From: an uncultured Lachnospiraceae bacterium
GTDB taxonomy: Bacteria; Bacillota; Clostridia; Lachnospirales; Lachnospiraceae
Reading direction: 5' to 3'
NCBI GenBank assembly: GCA_910583965.1
Contig: CAJUAE010000018.1
Location: forward strand, 1-46,489
DNA: 46,489 nt
In this document: piece after piece, positions 1-6,808 of the stretch
Layout of the letters: each line of letters begins with the position of its first letter
Numbering within the stretch: the first letter of the stretch is position 1
Notes under the pieces: model-generated
Told to the model about the DNA's origin: nothing
Databases searched by the model: none
What the model saw: only the letters and a program-made list of their open reading frames with translations
Position numbers and translations under genes: made by a program

Positions 1-9
1 CTCGCGCGC

Positions 10-68
10 CGGGCACCCGTCATCAAACCGATAAATCGGTTTGATGACAAATTTCACTTGGGTGCCCG
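10..68. repeat. Nested palindromic repeat next to T-box terminator
   Basis: Outer 9-base arms CGGGCACCC (10-18) and GGGTGCCCG (60-68) enclose a second perfect inverted repeat, GTCATCAAACCGAT (19-32) against 35-48. The right arm and its flank (56-82) recur with one mismatch at 38123-38148, again beside a terminator. This is an intergenic, MITE-like or REP-like element. It carries no reading frame, and its full extent to the left is cut by the window edge. Confidence 0.75.
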
Positions 69-82
69 TGTGCATAAAAAAA

Positions 83-115
83 TCCCATACATTACATTTT
101 CTGTAATGCATGGGA
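83..115 (-). terminator. T-box intrinsic terminator
   Basis: The inverted repeat TCCCATACATTACA / TGTAATGCATGGGA is followed on the minus strand by seven T residues. It is the regulated terminator of the T-box leader and competes with the antiterminator that contains the T-box sequence. Confidence 0.9.
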
Positions 116-332
116 CGTATCAACGCGGTTCCACCCTGCTTGTCTATACCAAAATCAACTGATAACAGACCGCTCATCGATTATAACGGAATCACCGGAC
201 CGGATTGGGGTCACTCCGAGGTAGTTTTCAAATATTTCTTGTAAGAGTGTTTCCAGCGCAAATGACACTCCTCTCTGATACATTACAATATCTTACTCGT
301 CTCATCAACATTTTGTGTTATTCATTTTTGTT
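83..332 (-). ncRNA. T-box riboswitch leader (target gene off the left edge)
   Basis: Read on the minus strand, positions 137-124 give AGGGTGGAACCGCG, the signature T-box sequence that pairs with the NCCA end of uncharged tRNA. It is followed by an intrinsic terminator at 83-115. Upstream are an AGAGAGG segment like the Stem I AG-bulge region, a distal stem GAGTGT/ACACTC, and a candidate specifier region AAAACTACCTCGG (minus strand of about 217-229). The specifier is unresolved: ACT or ACC would mean threonine and TAC tyrosine. The regulated aminoacyl-tRNA synthetase, biosynthetic or transport gene would start left of position 1. A promoter lies at 339-367. Confidence 0.9.
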
Positions 333-338
333 ATTACT

Positions 339-367
339 ATATTATTCCTAAAAATCGTATTTGTAAA
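339..367 (-). promoter_or_regulatory. Sigma-A promoter of the T-box leader
   Basis: Minus-strand TTTACA (-35, 362-367), a 17-base spacer and TAATAT (-10, 339-344). The predicted start, near 332, sits just ahead of the T-box Stem I. Confidence 0.75.
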
Positions 368-422
368 GCGTTAATTTTGAAAAGCTTTGATGCATCTTAG
401 TTACTACACTTTCTTACGGACT

Positions 423-1253
423 TTACAGCGTAGTGCAAAGTCCTAGTTTGAACTGTAATAATATCGCTTCATTCTGAGAACGGTCTAACACAGCATGAAA
501 AATAGAATCAAAATATTGTCCCATACCTTCACCTTCAAGTAATTCCTGCCACCAAGTAGCAACTAGCTTTGGATCGTTGCGAAACACACCACATCCATAG
601 GCGCCTAACACCAAATTCTTTGCGCCCTGCTTTGCAAAAATTGCCAGTGCCAGTTTCATCCTGCGTCGCATAACACGCTCTGCCTCTGTATGGTCCTCAC
701 CTTTTAATAACACTTGTCCCATATTCACAGCCGGAAGGGTCAACACAGATGCCTTAAAAGGTTTTTCCACCAACTGAAATCTATGGTCTCTAAAAAATAC
801 AACATCCGGCGAATAAATTGCATGATTTGTGTACATCATAGAACGCTGCGCACGATTCTTTTGATAATACTCCTCGTGTGCTATCAATGTTTTGTACAGC
901 GTACTTGACGCTGCCAAACTCTCCTCCTGCGCCATAGCGCCATTCAGAAAACCACCACCTGGGTTCTTCGCGCTGGCAAAGTTCAGCACTCCAATATTCT
1001 GTTTTCCTTCTTTTACAAGTCTGAGAATCGCATCTACTGTAGAAATGTTCTCCACATCTACTTTAGCCTTTACTGTGTTTTCAGATTTATTGTATGCTTC
1101 AAGTAGTACATCTGCCTGCTGTGGTGTAATTAGAAAACTATCATGTATGGAATGCTCCATATCCAAACGAATCTCTATTCGCTCGTTTTTATACTGATAA
1201 TACCCCTGATCCATAATTGAAAGGGATTGCTTCGCTATCGCTTTTCTATCCAT
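423..1253 (-). CDS. PARG-like protein (TIGR02452 / bacterial-type poly(ADP-ribose) glycohydrolase)
   Basis: 276 residues. The macrodomain-type core carries the PARG signature GGG-X7-QEE at about residues 99-111, within NPGGGFLNGAMAQEESLAAS. In bacterial PARGs the second glutamate of this motif is catalytic in removing ADP-ribose. The motif YGCGVFRNDP at about 217-226 also fits the TIGR02452 family. The likely role is cytoplasmic hydrolysis of ADP-ribose polymers or terminal ADP-ribose; the physiological substrate cannot be read from sequence. The start is supported by TAGGAG 6 bases upstream of ATG. It lies 43 bases downstream of the SEC-C gene in the same direction, so the two are probably co-transcribed from the promoter at 2008-2036. 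No strong terminator was seen after it. Confidence 0.88.
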   Translation of the reverse strand: MDRKAIAKQSLSIMDQGYYQYKNERIEIRLDMEHSIHDSFLITPQQADVLLEAYNKSENTVKAKVDVENISTVDAILRLVKEGKQNIGVLNFASAKNPGGGFLNGAMAQEESLAASSTLYKTLIAHEEYYQKNRAQRSMMYTNHAIYSPDVVFFRDHRFQLVEKPFKASVLTLPAVNMGQVLLKGEDHTEAERVMRRRMKLALAIFAKQGAKNLVLGAYGCGVFRNDPKLVATWWQELLEGEGMGQYFDSIFHAVLDRSQNEAILLQFKLGLCTTL

Positions 1254-1296
1254 TTCTACTCCTAATTCTTATATACAGCTTCTTGGCGCTACCATC

Positions 1297-1815
1297 TTAC
1301 TTATTTTTTCCGCAGCACTTTTTGTATTTTTTGCCACTTCCACACGGACATGGATCATTCGGATAAATTTTCGTCTCCTTAACAACTGTTGTCGAAGACT
1401 TTTGTTCTTTATAAAGTGCCTTTTTTGTCTCTGCATCAAAAATTGTATCCCATTCCTCAAGATTGTACAGCCAATCTGCCTCTGCTGCCACCATGTTTTT
1501 GTAAAGGTTTACTTTATCAAATCCAAGGTTTACCTCTGTATCTTCATTCATTTCTTCAATCGGATTCTCTGTCTTCAAGCTCTCATTGATGCCATCAAGA
1601 AATCCTGTCATTGTCATAATATCCACATTATACTTTTCTGCGAGCTCTTTTACTGTCCCACGCACTTCCTCATTGGGATTTTTTAAAAGCTGCTGATAAA
1701 TTTCTTTTTCTTTTTGGAAATAATCAATCCAGAGCTTCTGGAGTACATTCTTATCCATCTGCTCATTGTACGCCATTCCTCTCCACTGTTCTAATAAAGT
1801 CTTTTCTTCTGCCAT
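1297..1815 (-). CDS. SEC-C motif zinc-binding protein
   Basis: About 172 residues, mostly helical and acidic. It ends in a SEC-C zinc-binding motif, PNDPCPCGSGKKYKKCCG, like the tail of SecA, where the Cys cluster binds zinc and mediates contact with partners. No enzymatic domain is recognisable in the first 150 residues. I chose the ATG at 1815, preceded by GAAAGGG. An in-frame GTG at 1842 would add nine residues but has no ribosome site. The gene is first in a probable two-gene operon with the PARG-like gene. The function is unknown; an adaptor or chaperone-linked role is only suggested by the motif. Confidence 0.82.
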   Translation of the reverse strand: MAEEKTLLEQWRGMAYNEQMDKNVLQKLWIDYFQKEKEIYQQLLKNPNEEVRGTVKELAEKYNVDIMTMTGFLDGINESLKTENPIEEMNEDTEVNLGFDKVNLYKNMVAAEADWLYNLEEWDTIFDAETKKALYKEQKSSTTVVKETKIYPNDPCPCGSGKKYKKCCGKNK

Positions 1816-1843
1816 AATCTTTAACACCCTTTCGTCTTTCACT

Positions 1844-2026
1844 TTATATTTTTAGATATTTTTGTACTGTAAAAATTTCTGCGATATGTGATTCACACAT
1901 GTACAGCAGCAAAACCGCAGATGATTCGTTGACAAGTGCCTCTGTCAGTTTCTTAGGACTTGCACAAATGTAATGGTTATAATATCCATACCAATTCGCA
2001 TAGCAACAGTATATACTAAACTTCAT
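1844..2026 (-). CDS. Doubtful 60-codon ORF upstream of SEC-C gene
   Basis: An open frame of 60 codons ending two bases before the GTG alternative start of the SEC-C gene. The C-terminal half has plausible composition (SPKKLTEALVNESSAVLLLY). Against it, the ATG has no Shine-Dalgarno sequence, and a near-consensus minus-strand promoter (TTGACT-17-TATACT, 2008-2036) overlaps its first codons, so a transcript from that promoter would lack the start. It may be the tail of a decayed gene or non-coding leader. Confidence 0.25.
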   Translation of the reverse strand: MKFSIYCCYANWYGYYNHYICASPKKLTEALVNESSAVLLLYMCESHIAEIFTVQKYLKI

Positions 2027-2036
2027 AGAAAGTCAA
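2008..2036 (-). promoter_or_regulatory. Promoter for SEC-C / PARG-like operon
   Basis: Minus-strand TTGACT (2031-2036), a 17-base spacer and TATACT (2008-2013). This is a near-consensus housekeeping promoter. It implies an mRNA leader of about 180 bases before the SEC-C ATG. Confidence 0.7.
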
Positions 2037-2105
2037 AGGTTACTGTTCACTCGTCTTTAAAGTATTAAAAATCGCGTCCCAAAATTTATGTTTTTTAATA
2101 GTTCC

Positions 2106-2134
2106 TTGCATTTTTCTTTCTCACGGACTATAAT
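2106..2134 (+). promoter_or_regulatory. Promoter for small membrane protein gene
   Basis: Plus-strand TTGCAT (2106-2111), a 17-base spacer and a perfect TATAAT (2129-2134), about 58 bases ahead of the ATG at 2193. It is divergent from the promoter at 2008-2036. Confidence 0.75.
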
Positions 2135-2192
2135 CACATTTGTATCCCTATTCTTTTTTATTTTATTTCATAGAAAGGTTTGGTAACCAATT

Positions 2193-2462
2193 ATGAAGAA
2201 AAATCCAAAACAGCTTGCTGCCATCACTGCATTAATCGCAATCGCTGGTTTGCTTATAGCATATGTAATCTCTGCCTTTACAGCCGCTCCAGGAGAATCT
2301 GAAAGCCGATTTATGGCACTTTTATTTGGAATTATTGCAATCCCCCTATTGATATGGATTCTATTGTTTTGTATTGGACGAATGCAAAATAAACATACCA
2401 TCGCTGAATTTTTTCCAGAAAATCAAAAAGAAGAAGCACCACCTCAAAGGGAAAATAAATAA
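2193..2462 (+). CDS. Small two-helix membrane protein, unknown function
   Basis: 89 residues. Two hydrophobic segments (about 9-30 and 40-62) are joined by a short polar loop, with a lysine-rich N-terminus and a charged C-terminal tail (QKEEAPPQRENK). The start has AGAAAGG upstream and a strong promoter at 2106-2134. No catalytic motif or family was recognised. It is one of the few plus-strand genes here and has no operon partner: downstream are a structured repeat and a transporter remnant. A weak hairpin (ACATGT arms near 2474-2492) follows the stop but lacks a clear T-run. Confidence 0.7.
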   Translation: MKKNPKQLAAITALIAIAGLLIAYVISAFTAAPGESESRFMALLFGIIAIPLLIWILLFCIGRMQNKHTIAEFFPENQKEEAPPQRENK

Positions 2463-2543
2463 AATGAGATAGACATGTAATTAACACATGTGAGACTTAG
2501 TACCTCTCTACAAAGCAAACCTCTGTTATGAGTAGAAACTGCC

Positions 2544-2635
2544 ACAGGTGGTTAGAAGTACTTTTCACACGAACTCTCATCTGCCCGCTTTTGCGGGTAT
2601 ACAAATCAGGATGGGTGAAATCTTTGATTTCACAC
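2544..2635 (+). repeat. Structured intergenic repeat, copy A
   Basis: It matches, over about 90 bases, the reverse complement of 29785-29876 and, over its core, 28041-28112. The module order is GGTTAGAAGTA, TTCACACGAACT, a GC-rich hairpin (TGCCCGC / GCGGGT), AAATCAGGATGG, then the hairpin GTGAAATC / GATTTCAC. The outer segment CTCATCT can pair with GGATGGG through two G-U pairs. It abuts the transporter remnant that begins at about 2632. Confidence 0.85.
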
Positions 2636-2844
2636 TAATCTCTCAATTTTTTAATACTTTTTTATACACATTTGCTGCATTCTGGGGGGTTTACGAAATA
2701 AAGACTTTGATGAATATTGTTTTCTCAAGTTATGTCATCTTTATCTTTACAAGTCTCTTGGATCCACCAGCTGTCTATATTGCAAGAAAGCTGTCAACTG
2801 TGGACAAAGAGACTCATACAAAAACAGCACAAAAATTAGCATAA
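2632..2844 (+). pseudogene. C-terminal remnant of a queuosine-precursor transporter (QueT/YhhQ-like)
   Basis: About 70 codons encode a segment resembling the C-terminal part of the VUT/YhhQ queuosine precursor transporter family: LISQFFNTFLYTFAAFWGVY, then a second helix and SLLDPPAVYIARKL. The N-terminal two-thirds of the family (normally about 200-230 residues) is missing. The open frame extends left to a GTG at 2548, but that extension is translated structured repeat, not transporter. The homology starts where the repeat ends, so the gene appears to have been cut at the repeat. Expression as a functional carrier is unlikely. Family assignment is from memory of the motif pattern. Confidence 0.7.
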
Positions 2845-2851
2845 AAAAACT

Positions 2852-3778
2852 TCATGTTCCTTTTATATGACTTATTTTTGCAGCTATTCTTTCAAGGATT
2901 AACGATATTGTTATAACTATAATCAGCGACAAGAATATCGCTACACAAGAGGTTAAATTGTGTACTTTCAAAAAAGTAAGAGCCTGCACATGTAGAATGT
3001 ATATGTATAAAGAACATTCTCCTATTTTAACTATAGGTCTTAAATTTATATGAAAAGGAAATACAGCATATGCAAACCATACGAATCCTGAAAAGCATAA
3101 TGCAGCTGCTATTTTAAATAAGTCATGTAATATTACTCCCTCTAACTTGGGATAAATAATAGAAGTAAGAACAAATCCAACAAAACAGAAAAGAGTTTGT
3201 GTTCCAACTCTTTTCTGTTCACTTTTCTCATGAAATGCAAAATAAACTCCTATACAAAAAACATAGTTTGTCAGATACCACCATTCCTCACATCCCATCA
3301 AAGCGAACAAAATATTTAATCCAGTGACTAATATAAATAAACCTATTTGTTGATATTGTTTAATATATCTCATAGAAATATAAAATAAAAAATAGAGTAA
3401 AAATATCACTATTATATACCAATAATCAATACCTACAAAATAGAGAATCCAATCTTTTACTGTCATTTCATTATGCGGAATCCCTATAAATATAAGCGTC
3501 AAGAATTGCATACAGATAAATGGCACATAAACTGTTTGTACTCTTCGCAATAAAAAAAGATAATTCAGCTCTTTCCCCTTTGTAGATTTTACCAATCCAT
3601 AACCAGAAACTAAAAAGAATATTGCAACTCCATATCTCCCCAATTTATTCAATAAATTCCAAATCTTATGCCCACTATCATCATATATTAGATTAGAATA
3701 ATGTGCTATAACCACCATCAAAATAGCCACTGCACGAAATAACATAGAATCCTGTTTATTAAAATCCTTAATTTTCAC
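2852..3778 (-). CDS. Acyltransferase 3 family membrane protein (OafA/YrhL-like)
   Basis: About 308 residues with roughly ten hydrophobic helices. The N-terminal RAVAILMVVIAHYSN matches the family's conserved R...H region, and FFLVSGYGL follows at about residue 55. Such proteins transfer acetyl or other acyl groups across the membrane to surface polysaccharides, peptidoglycan or lipids; the substrate here is unknown. I chose the GTG at 3778 because AGGGAGG lies 10 bases upstream. The longer ATG start at 3814 would place that ribosome site inside the gene. It stands alone and converges on the transporter remnant. Low-GC codon use is stronger than in the neighbours, compatible with an accessory cell-surface gene. 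Confidence 0.82.
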   Translation of the reverse strand: MKIKDFNKQDSMLFRAVAILMVVIAHYSNLIYDDSGHKIWNLLNKLGRYGVAIFFLVSGYGLVKSTKGKELNYLFLLRRVQTVYVPFICMQFLTLIFIGIPHNEMTVKDWILYFVGIDYWYIIVIFLLYFLFYISMRYIKQYQQIGLFILVTGLNILFALMGCEEWWYLTNYVFCIGVYFAFHEKSEQKRVGTQTLFCFVGFVLTSIIYPKLEGVILHDLFKIAAALCFSGFVWFAYAVFPFHINLRPIVKIGECSLYIYILHVQALTFLKVHNLTSCVAIFLSLIIVITISLILERIAAKISHIKGT

Positions 3779-3868
3779 TTTATTTATGCCTCCCTGTTTT
3801 CTCATCTCTTGCACACATTTTTATACGTTAATCAATTATACATGCTTTCTCTCAAAATGACTACTCTT

Positions 3869-5209
3869 TTATTTTTTATTTACCTCCTTGTTACTCCCAC
3901 CCCTATAAAAATACACTCCAGCAATATCCGCAAGAATCCACCCAATTGGCACAGACATCCAGATGCCAATTACACCAATCGCCTCAACAGACGATAAAAG
4001 ATATGCCAACAGCACGCGCATTCCAAGAGATATCACAGTAAGAATAACCGAAATTCCAGGTTTATTCATAGCACGAAAATATCCATAAAACAGAAATAAA
4101 AGCCCAATACCAAAGTAAAATGAAGCCTCAATACGAAGATAACCAACACCAACCAATACTGCATCCGCGCTGCTCTCATCCAAAAACAGTGACATAAGCG
4201 GTTTCGCAAATCCCACCACAAAAATAGAAATCACTGCGCAGAACACAAACGCGCCAAGCACTGCATCTCGCATTCCCTTTCGGATTCTATCCCTTTTTCC
4301 CGCACCAAAGTTCTGTGCTACATAAGTAGAAAACGCATTGCCAAAATCCTGTACTGGTGCGTAGGCAAAAGAATCAATCTTCACGGCTGCTGCAAAAGCT
4401 GCCATTACAACAGCGCCAAAACTGTTAACTAGCCCTTGTACCATCAAGATTCCAAAATTCATGACAGACTGTTGCAGACACGTCAGTGACGATAAACCTA
4501 GCAATTCCTTTAAAATTCCAGAATTCCAATGTCTATTTTCCTTTTTAATATGTACTTCAGGATATTTTTTTAAACAATATAGCAGAATACCAAAACCTGC
4601 AATATACTGCGAAATCACAGTCGCTGCCGCTGCCCCGCTGACACCCCACATTAATACCCTGATAAAAAATAAGTCTAAAAAAATATTTAGCACAGCCGAA
4701 ATCCCTAGGAAACATAGTGGTATAAGTGAGTTGCCAAGAGCACGCATAAAATTTGCTACAAAATTATATAAAAAGGTTGCTATAATTCCTGCAAAAATCC
4801 ACAACAAATAGGACTTCATATAAGGAATGACTTCTTCTGGCACACGAAGAAAAGCAAGAATCCCATAAATTCCTACATAGACAAAAATATTTAATGCTAA
4901 AGTGACAGTTCCTATCATAAGAAATGCCATATAAATTCCCTGTTCTAATCGTTTCTGATCACGTCTGCCAAACTGTATAGAAAAAAAAGCACTGCTCCCC
5001 ATACATAATCCTAAAATAATTGATGTCACAAAAACCATCAGTGTGTAAGAAGACCCCACTGCTGCCAACGCATTTTTACCTAAATACCGCCCGACAATCA
5101 ATGTGTCTACCACGTTATAAAGTTGCTGAAGTACATTTCCAATCATGATTGGAAATGAAAACTTTAACAAATTTTTCATAATATTTCCCTGTGTCAAATC
5201 ATAATTCAT
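3869..5209 (-). CDS. MATE family efflux transporter
   Basis: 446 residues and twelve predicted membrane helices in two homologous halves. It opens with NYDLTQGNIMKNLLKFSFP and QQLYNVVDTLIVGRYLG, typical of the bacterial MATE (DinF/NorM-like) family. It probably exports cationic drugs or metabolites using Na+ or H+; the substrate cannot be told. An upstream in-frame ATG at 5221 is part of the Shine-Dalgarno itself (ATGGAGGAACATATG), so the second ATG at 5209, five bases after GGAGG, is the real start. The 200 bases upstream carry no recognisable regulator gene, although MATE genes often sit next to a MarR regulator. Confidence 0.93.
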   Translation of the reverse strand: MNYDLTQGNIMKNLLKFSFPIMIGNVLQQLYNVVDTLIVGRYLGKNALAAVGSSYTLMVFVTSIILGLCMGSSAFFSIQFGRRDQKRLEQGIYMAFLMIGTVTLALNIFVYVGIYGILAFLRVPEEVIPYMKSYLLWIFAGIIATFLYNFVANFMRALGNSLIPLCFLGISAVLNIFLDLFFIRVLMWGVSGAAAATVISQYIAGFGILLYCLKKYPEVHIKKENRHWNSGILKELLGLSSLTCLQQSVMNFGILMVQGLVNSFGAVVMAAFAAAVKIDSFAYAPVQDFGNAFSTYVAQNFGAGKRDRIRKGMRDAVLGAFVFCAVISIFVVGFAKPLMSLFLDESSADAVLVGVGYLRIEASFYFGIGLLFLFYGYFRAMNKPGISVILTVISLGMRVLLAYLLSSVEAIGVIGIWMSVPIGWILADIAGVYFYRGGSNKEVNKK

Positions 5210-5410
5210 ATGTTCCTCCATATCCTTCCAGTCAAGTAGAACAGGTTTCTTTCTCTATTCGCACAATCTGTTCGCTATTTATAGAGTCGCTTTTGCTGCT
5301 CATTTCCTTTGTACAAATCTATGCAATCAAAAATTTATCTTCTCTACTGCCACGCTGGACACGGCAATCTTAGTTGTATATATAATTCCTCTCTGCGTCT
5401 GTGCACATAA

Positions 5411-5443
5411 CAAAAATCCTCCAACCGCAATTGGAGGACTTTT
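5411..5443 (-). terminator. Terminator after HPr-like gene
   Basis: Inverted repeat TCCTCCAA (5417-5424) / TTGGAGGA (5431-5438). On the minus strand it is followed by ATTTTTG. It ends the HPr-like transcript and separates it from the MATE gene. The other strand has CTTTTG, so bidirectional use is possible. Confidence 0.8.
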
Positions 5444-5487
5444 GTTACTTTTCTATTGTATCTGTTGTCTTGCATCTTTCTTATTCT

Positions 5488-5715
5488 CTAAATACAGAAT
5501 CTTGCAATCTTTTCAAGCAATTCATCTGCATGGTCTGCGTGGATATCCATTCGCATCATACGGCGGAATCCCTTGCTTAGCATCCCGAGAACAGATTTTG
5601 CATTAATTACAGAGTCATCCACAGCAATGTCCACATTATAGGAACATTTCTCTACCTGATTGACAAACTCCATAACTTCATCGATGTCTGTTAAAAATAT
5701 GTTTCTGCTTATCAT
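5488..5715 (-). CDS. HPr-like protein lacking the active-site histidine
   Basis: 75 residues, slightly shorter than HPr (85-88). The second half matches the HPr fold pattern: VDDSVINAKSVLGMLSKGF corresponds to the segment around the regulatory serine (AKSIMGVMSLG in classical HPr), followed by the C-terminal helix HADELLEKIARF. The N-terminal TGLHARPA active site with His15 is absent, so PTS phosphotransfer is not expected. The protein may be a regulatory or structural derivative. The start is set by AGGAGGTGAATCT before ATG. It has its own promoter (5775-5802) and terminator (5411-5443), so it is monocistronic and divergent from the AraC gene. Confidence 0.78.
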   Translation of the reverse strand: MISRNIFLTDIDEVMEFVNQVEKCSYNVDIAVDDSVINAKSVLGMLSKGFRRMMRMDIHADHADELLEKIARFCI

Positions 5716-5774
5716 ATAGATTCACCTCCTCTATTATTTCAGATTTGAATTTTATCCACGGGAAATAGAATACA

Positions 5775-5802
5775 TGTATACAACAAAAGAAACAATTGAC
5801 AA
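5775..5802 (-). promoter_or_regulatory. Promoter for HPr-like gene
   Basis: Minus-strand TTGTCA (5797-5802), a 16-base spacer and TATACA (5775-5780), about 60 bases upstream of the HPr-like ATG. Confidence 0.55.
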
Positions 5803-5848
5803 ATCAACCAAAAACTGACTTTTTGCACTTTTTTACCATCTATTTTTA

Positions 5849-5877
5849 TTGACATGGAAAAGAAAAACCGTTACACT
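5849..5877 (+). promoter_or_regulatory. Promoter for AraC-type regulator
   Basis: Plus-strand consensus TTGACA (5849-5854), a 17-base spacer and TACACT (5872-5877), about 43 bases before the ATG at 5921. Its presence argues against the longer reading frame that would start inside the -35 element. Confidence 0.75.
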
Positions 5878-5920
5878 GTATGTTACAGCACTGACAACGT
5901 TCTACTTTGGAGGTATAATA

Positions 5921-6712
5921 ATGATTATTGTAAGCAACTGTGGATTTGATTCCAGACATCGCACTGGTTTTGATATACGACGTCCAAACGGAAATGGTGT
6001 TTATACACTTATGTTTATAAAAACAGAAGCTTTCTTTGAGATTGATGGAAAACTTATTGATACTCCCCCTAATACAGCTATTTTATACGATAAAAATGCT
6101 TATATTCATTATGGTTGTCATGCACAGCCCTACAGTGATGATTGGATTCATTTTGACTTTTCAGAGGGAGAGTCTCTAATAGAGCAACTAGATCTTTTGT
6201 TGAATCATCCATTCCCATTAACAGATACAACATTGCTGACAGAATACGTCAAAATAATCGTTTCTAAAAATTTATCCTCTCATTTATATAAAGCGCAAAT
6301 TATTGATGCCCTAATGCATGCTCTTTTGTACTCTCTTGCAGGACAATTTCATACCAGTAAAGACGAACGACTGAAAAACAAGTATTTTCAGCGCCTAAAC
6401 CAAGTTCGTATGAATATTCAGAATGCCCCACACAAAAAATGGGACGTTGCCTCGATTGCACGAGAAGTGAATCTCAGCCCGACCCATTTTCAGCGTCTCT
6501 ACAAAAGTTTTTTTGATACCACTTGTATTCAGGATATTATCCAGTCTCGCATTAAAAACGCACAATTCTATTTGCGAACGACCGACATGTCTATCCAGTC
6601 ACTGTCTGTCTTTTGCGGATACGACAATGAATTACATTTTATGAGACAATTTAAAAAATATACAGGAATGACTCCCAGCGAATATCGCAAAATGCATCTG
6701 TCAATGAAGTAA
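5921..6712 (+). CDS. AraC family transcriptional regulator
   Basis: 263 residues. The N-terminal half resembles a cupin-type sensing domain (about 1-110, with the HFDF segment near 77-81). The C-terminal 100 residues hold the paired helix-turn-helix of AraC/XylS regulators: WDVASIAREVNLSPTHFQRL, then LSVFCGYDNELHFMRQFKK and the closing TGMTPSEYRK. This is the layout of sugar-responsive activators, but the ligand is unknown. I chose the ATG at 5921 because GGAGG lies 7 bases upstream and a promoter overlaps the longer frame. It faces the DUF4272 gene and is divergent from the HPr-like gene. No obvious target operon is adjacent. Confidence 0.9.
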   Translation: MIIVSNCGFDSRHRTGFDIRRPNGNGVYTLMFIKTEAFFEIDGKLIDTPPNTAILYDKNAYIHYGCHAQPYSDDWIHFDFSEGESLIEQLDLLLNHPFPLTDTTLLTEYVKIIVSKNLSSHLYKAQIIDALMHALLYSLAGQFHTSKDERLKNKYFQRLNQVRMNIQNAPHKKWDVASIAREVNLSPTHFQRLYKSFFDTTCIQDIIQSRIKNAQFYLRTTDMSIQSLSVFCGYDNELHFMRQFKKYTGMTPSEYRKMHLSMK

Positions 6713-6808
6713 AAAAGCTTTATCTTCTCCTACCTGATTACAGATACCCATATAATAGTTCTCTACATCAGCACGCATATAAAAATCAAGTGGATAAGTC
6801 AACATCAT
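6701..6808 (-). other. Out-of-frame coding-like tail overlapping the end of the DUF4272 gene
   Basis: A second reading frame, shifted relative to the DUF4272 gene, runs from ATGATG at 6808 to TGA at 6701-6703. It encodes 35 residues with strongly protein-like composition (YPLDFYMRADVENYYMGICN). It overlaps the last 23 bases of the DUF4272 gene, stop included, and the 3' end of the araC-type gene. It could be the displaced C-terminus of the DUF4272 protein after a one-base change, or a tiny translationally coupled ORF. The in-frame end of the DUF4272 protein (WDDVDLST) already resembles a natural family end, so both readings remain open. Confidence 0.4.

Noticed and set aside
2548..2844. A 98-codon plus-strand ORF as an intact gene
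   Set aside because: Its first 28 codons are translated structured repeat and the rest matches only the C-terminal part of a transporter family. It is treated as a remnant.
5221..5345. A 23-codon ORF (starting MSSKSDSINSEQ) upstream of the MATE gene, possibly a leader peptide or MarR remnant
   Set aside because: AAAGGAA is too close to its ATG and the sequence matches no regulator I recognise. Chance is the simpler reading.
5849..5920. N-terminal extension of the AraC-type regulator from an ATG at 5849
   Set aside because: The -35 and -10 elements of a good promoter fall inside this stretch, and GGAGG directly precedes the ATG at 5921.
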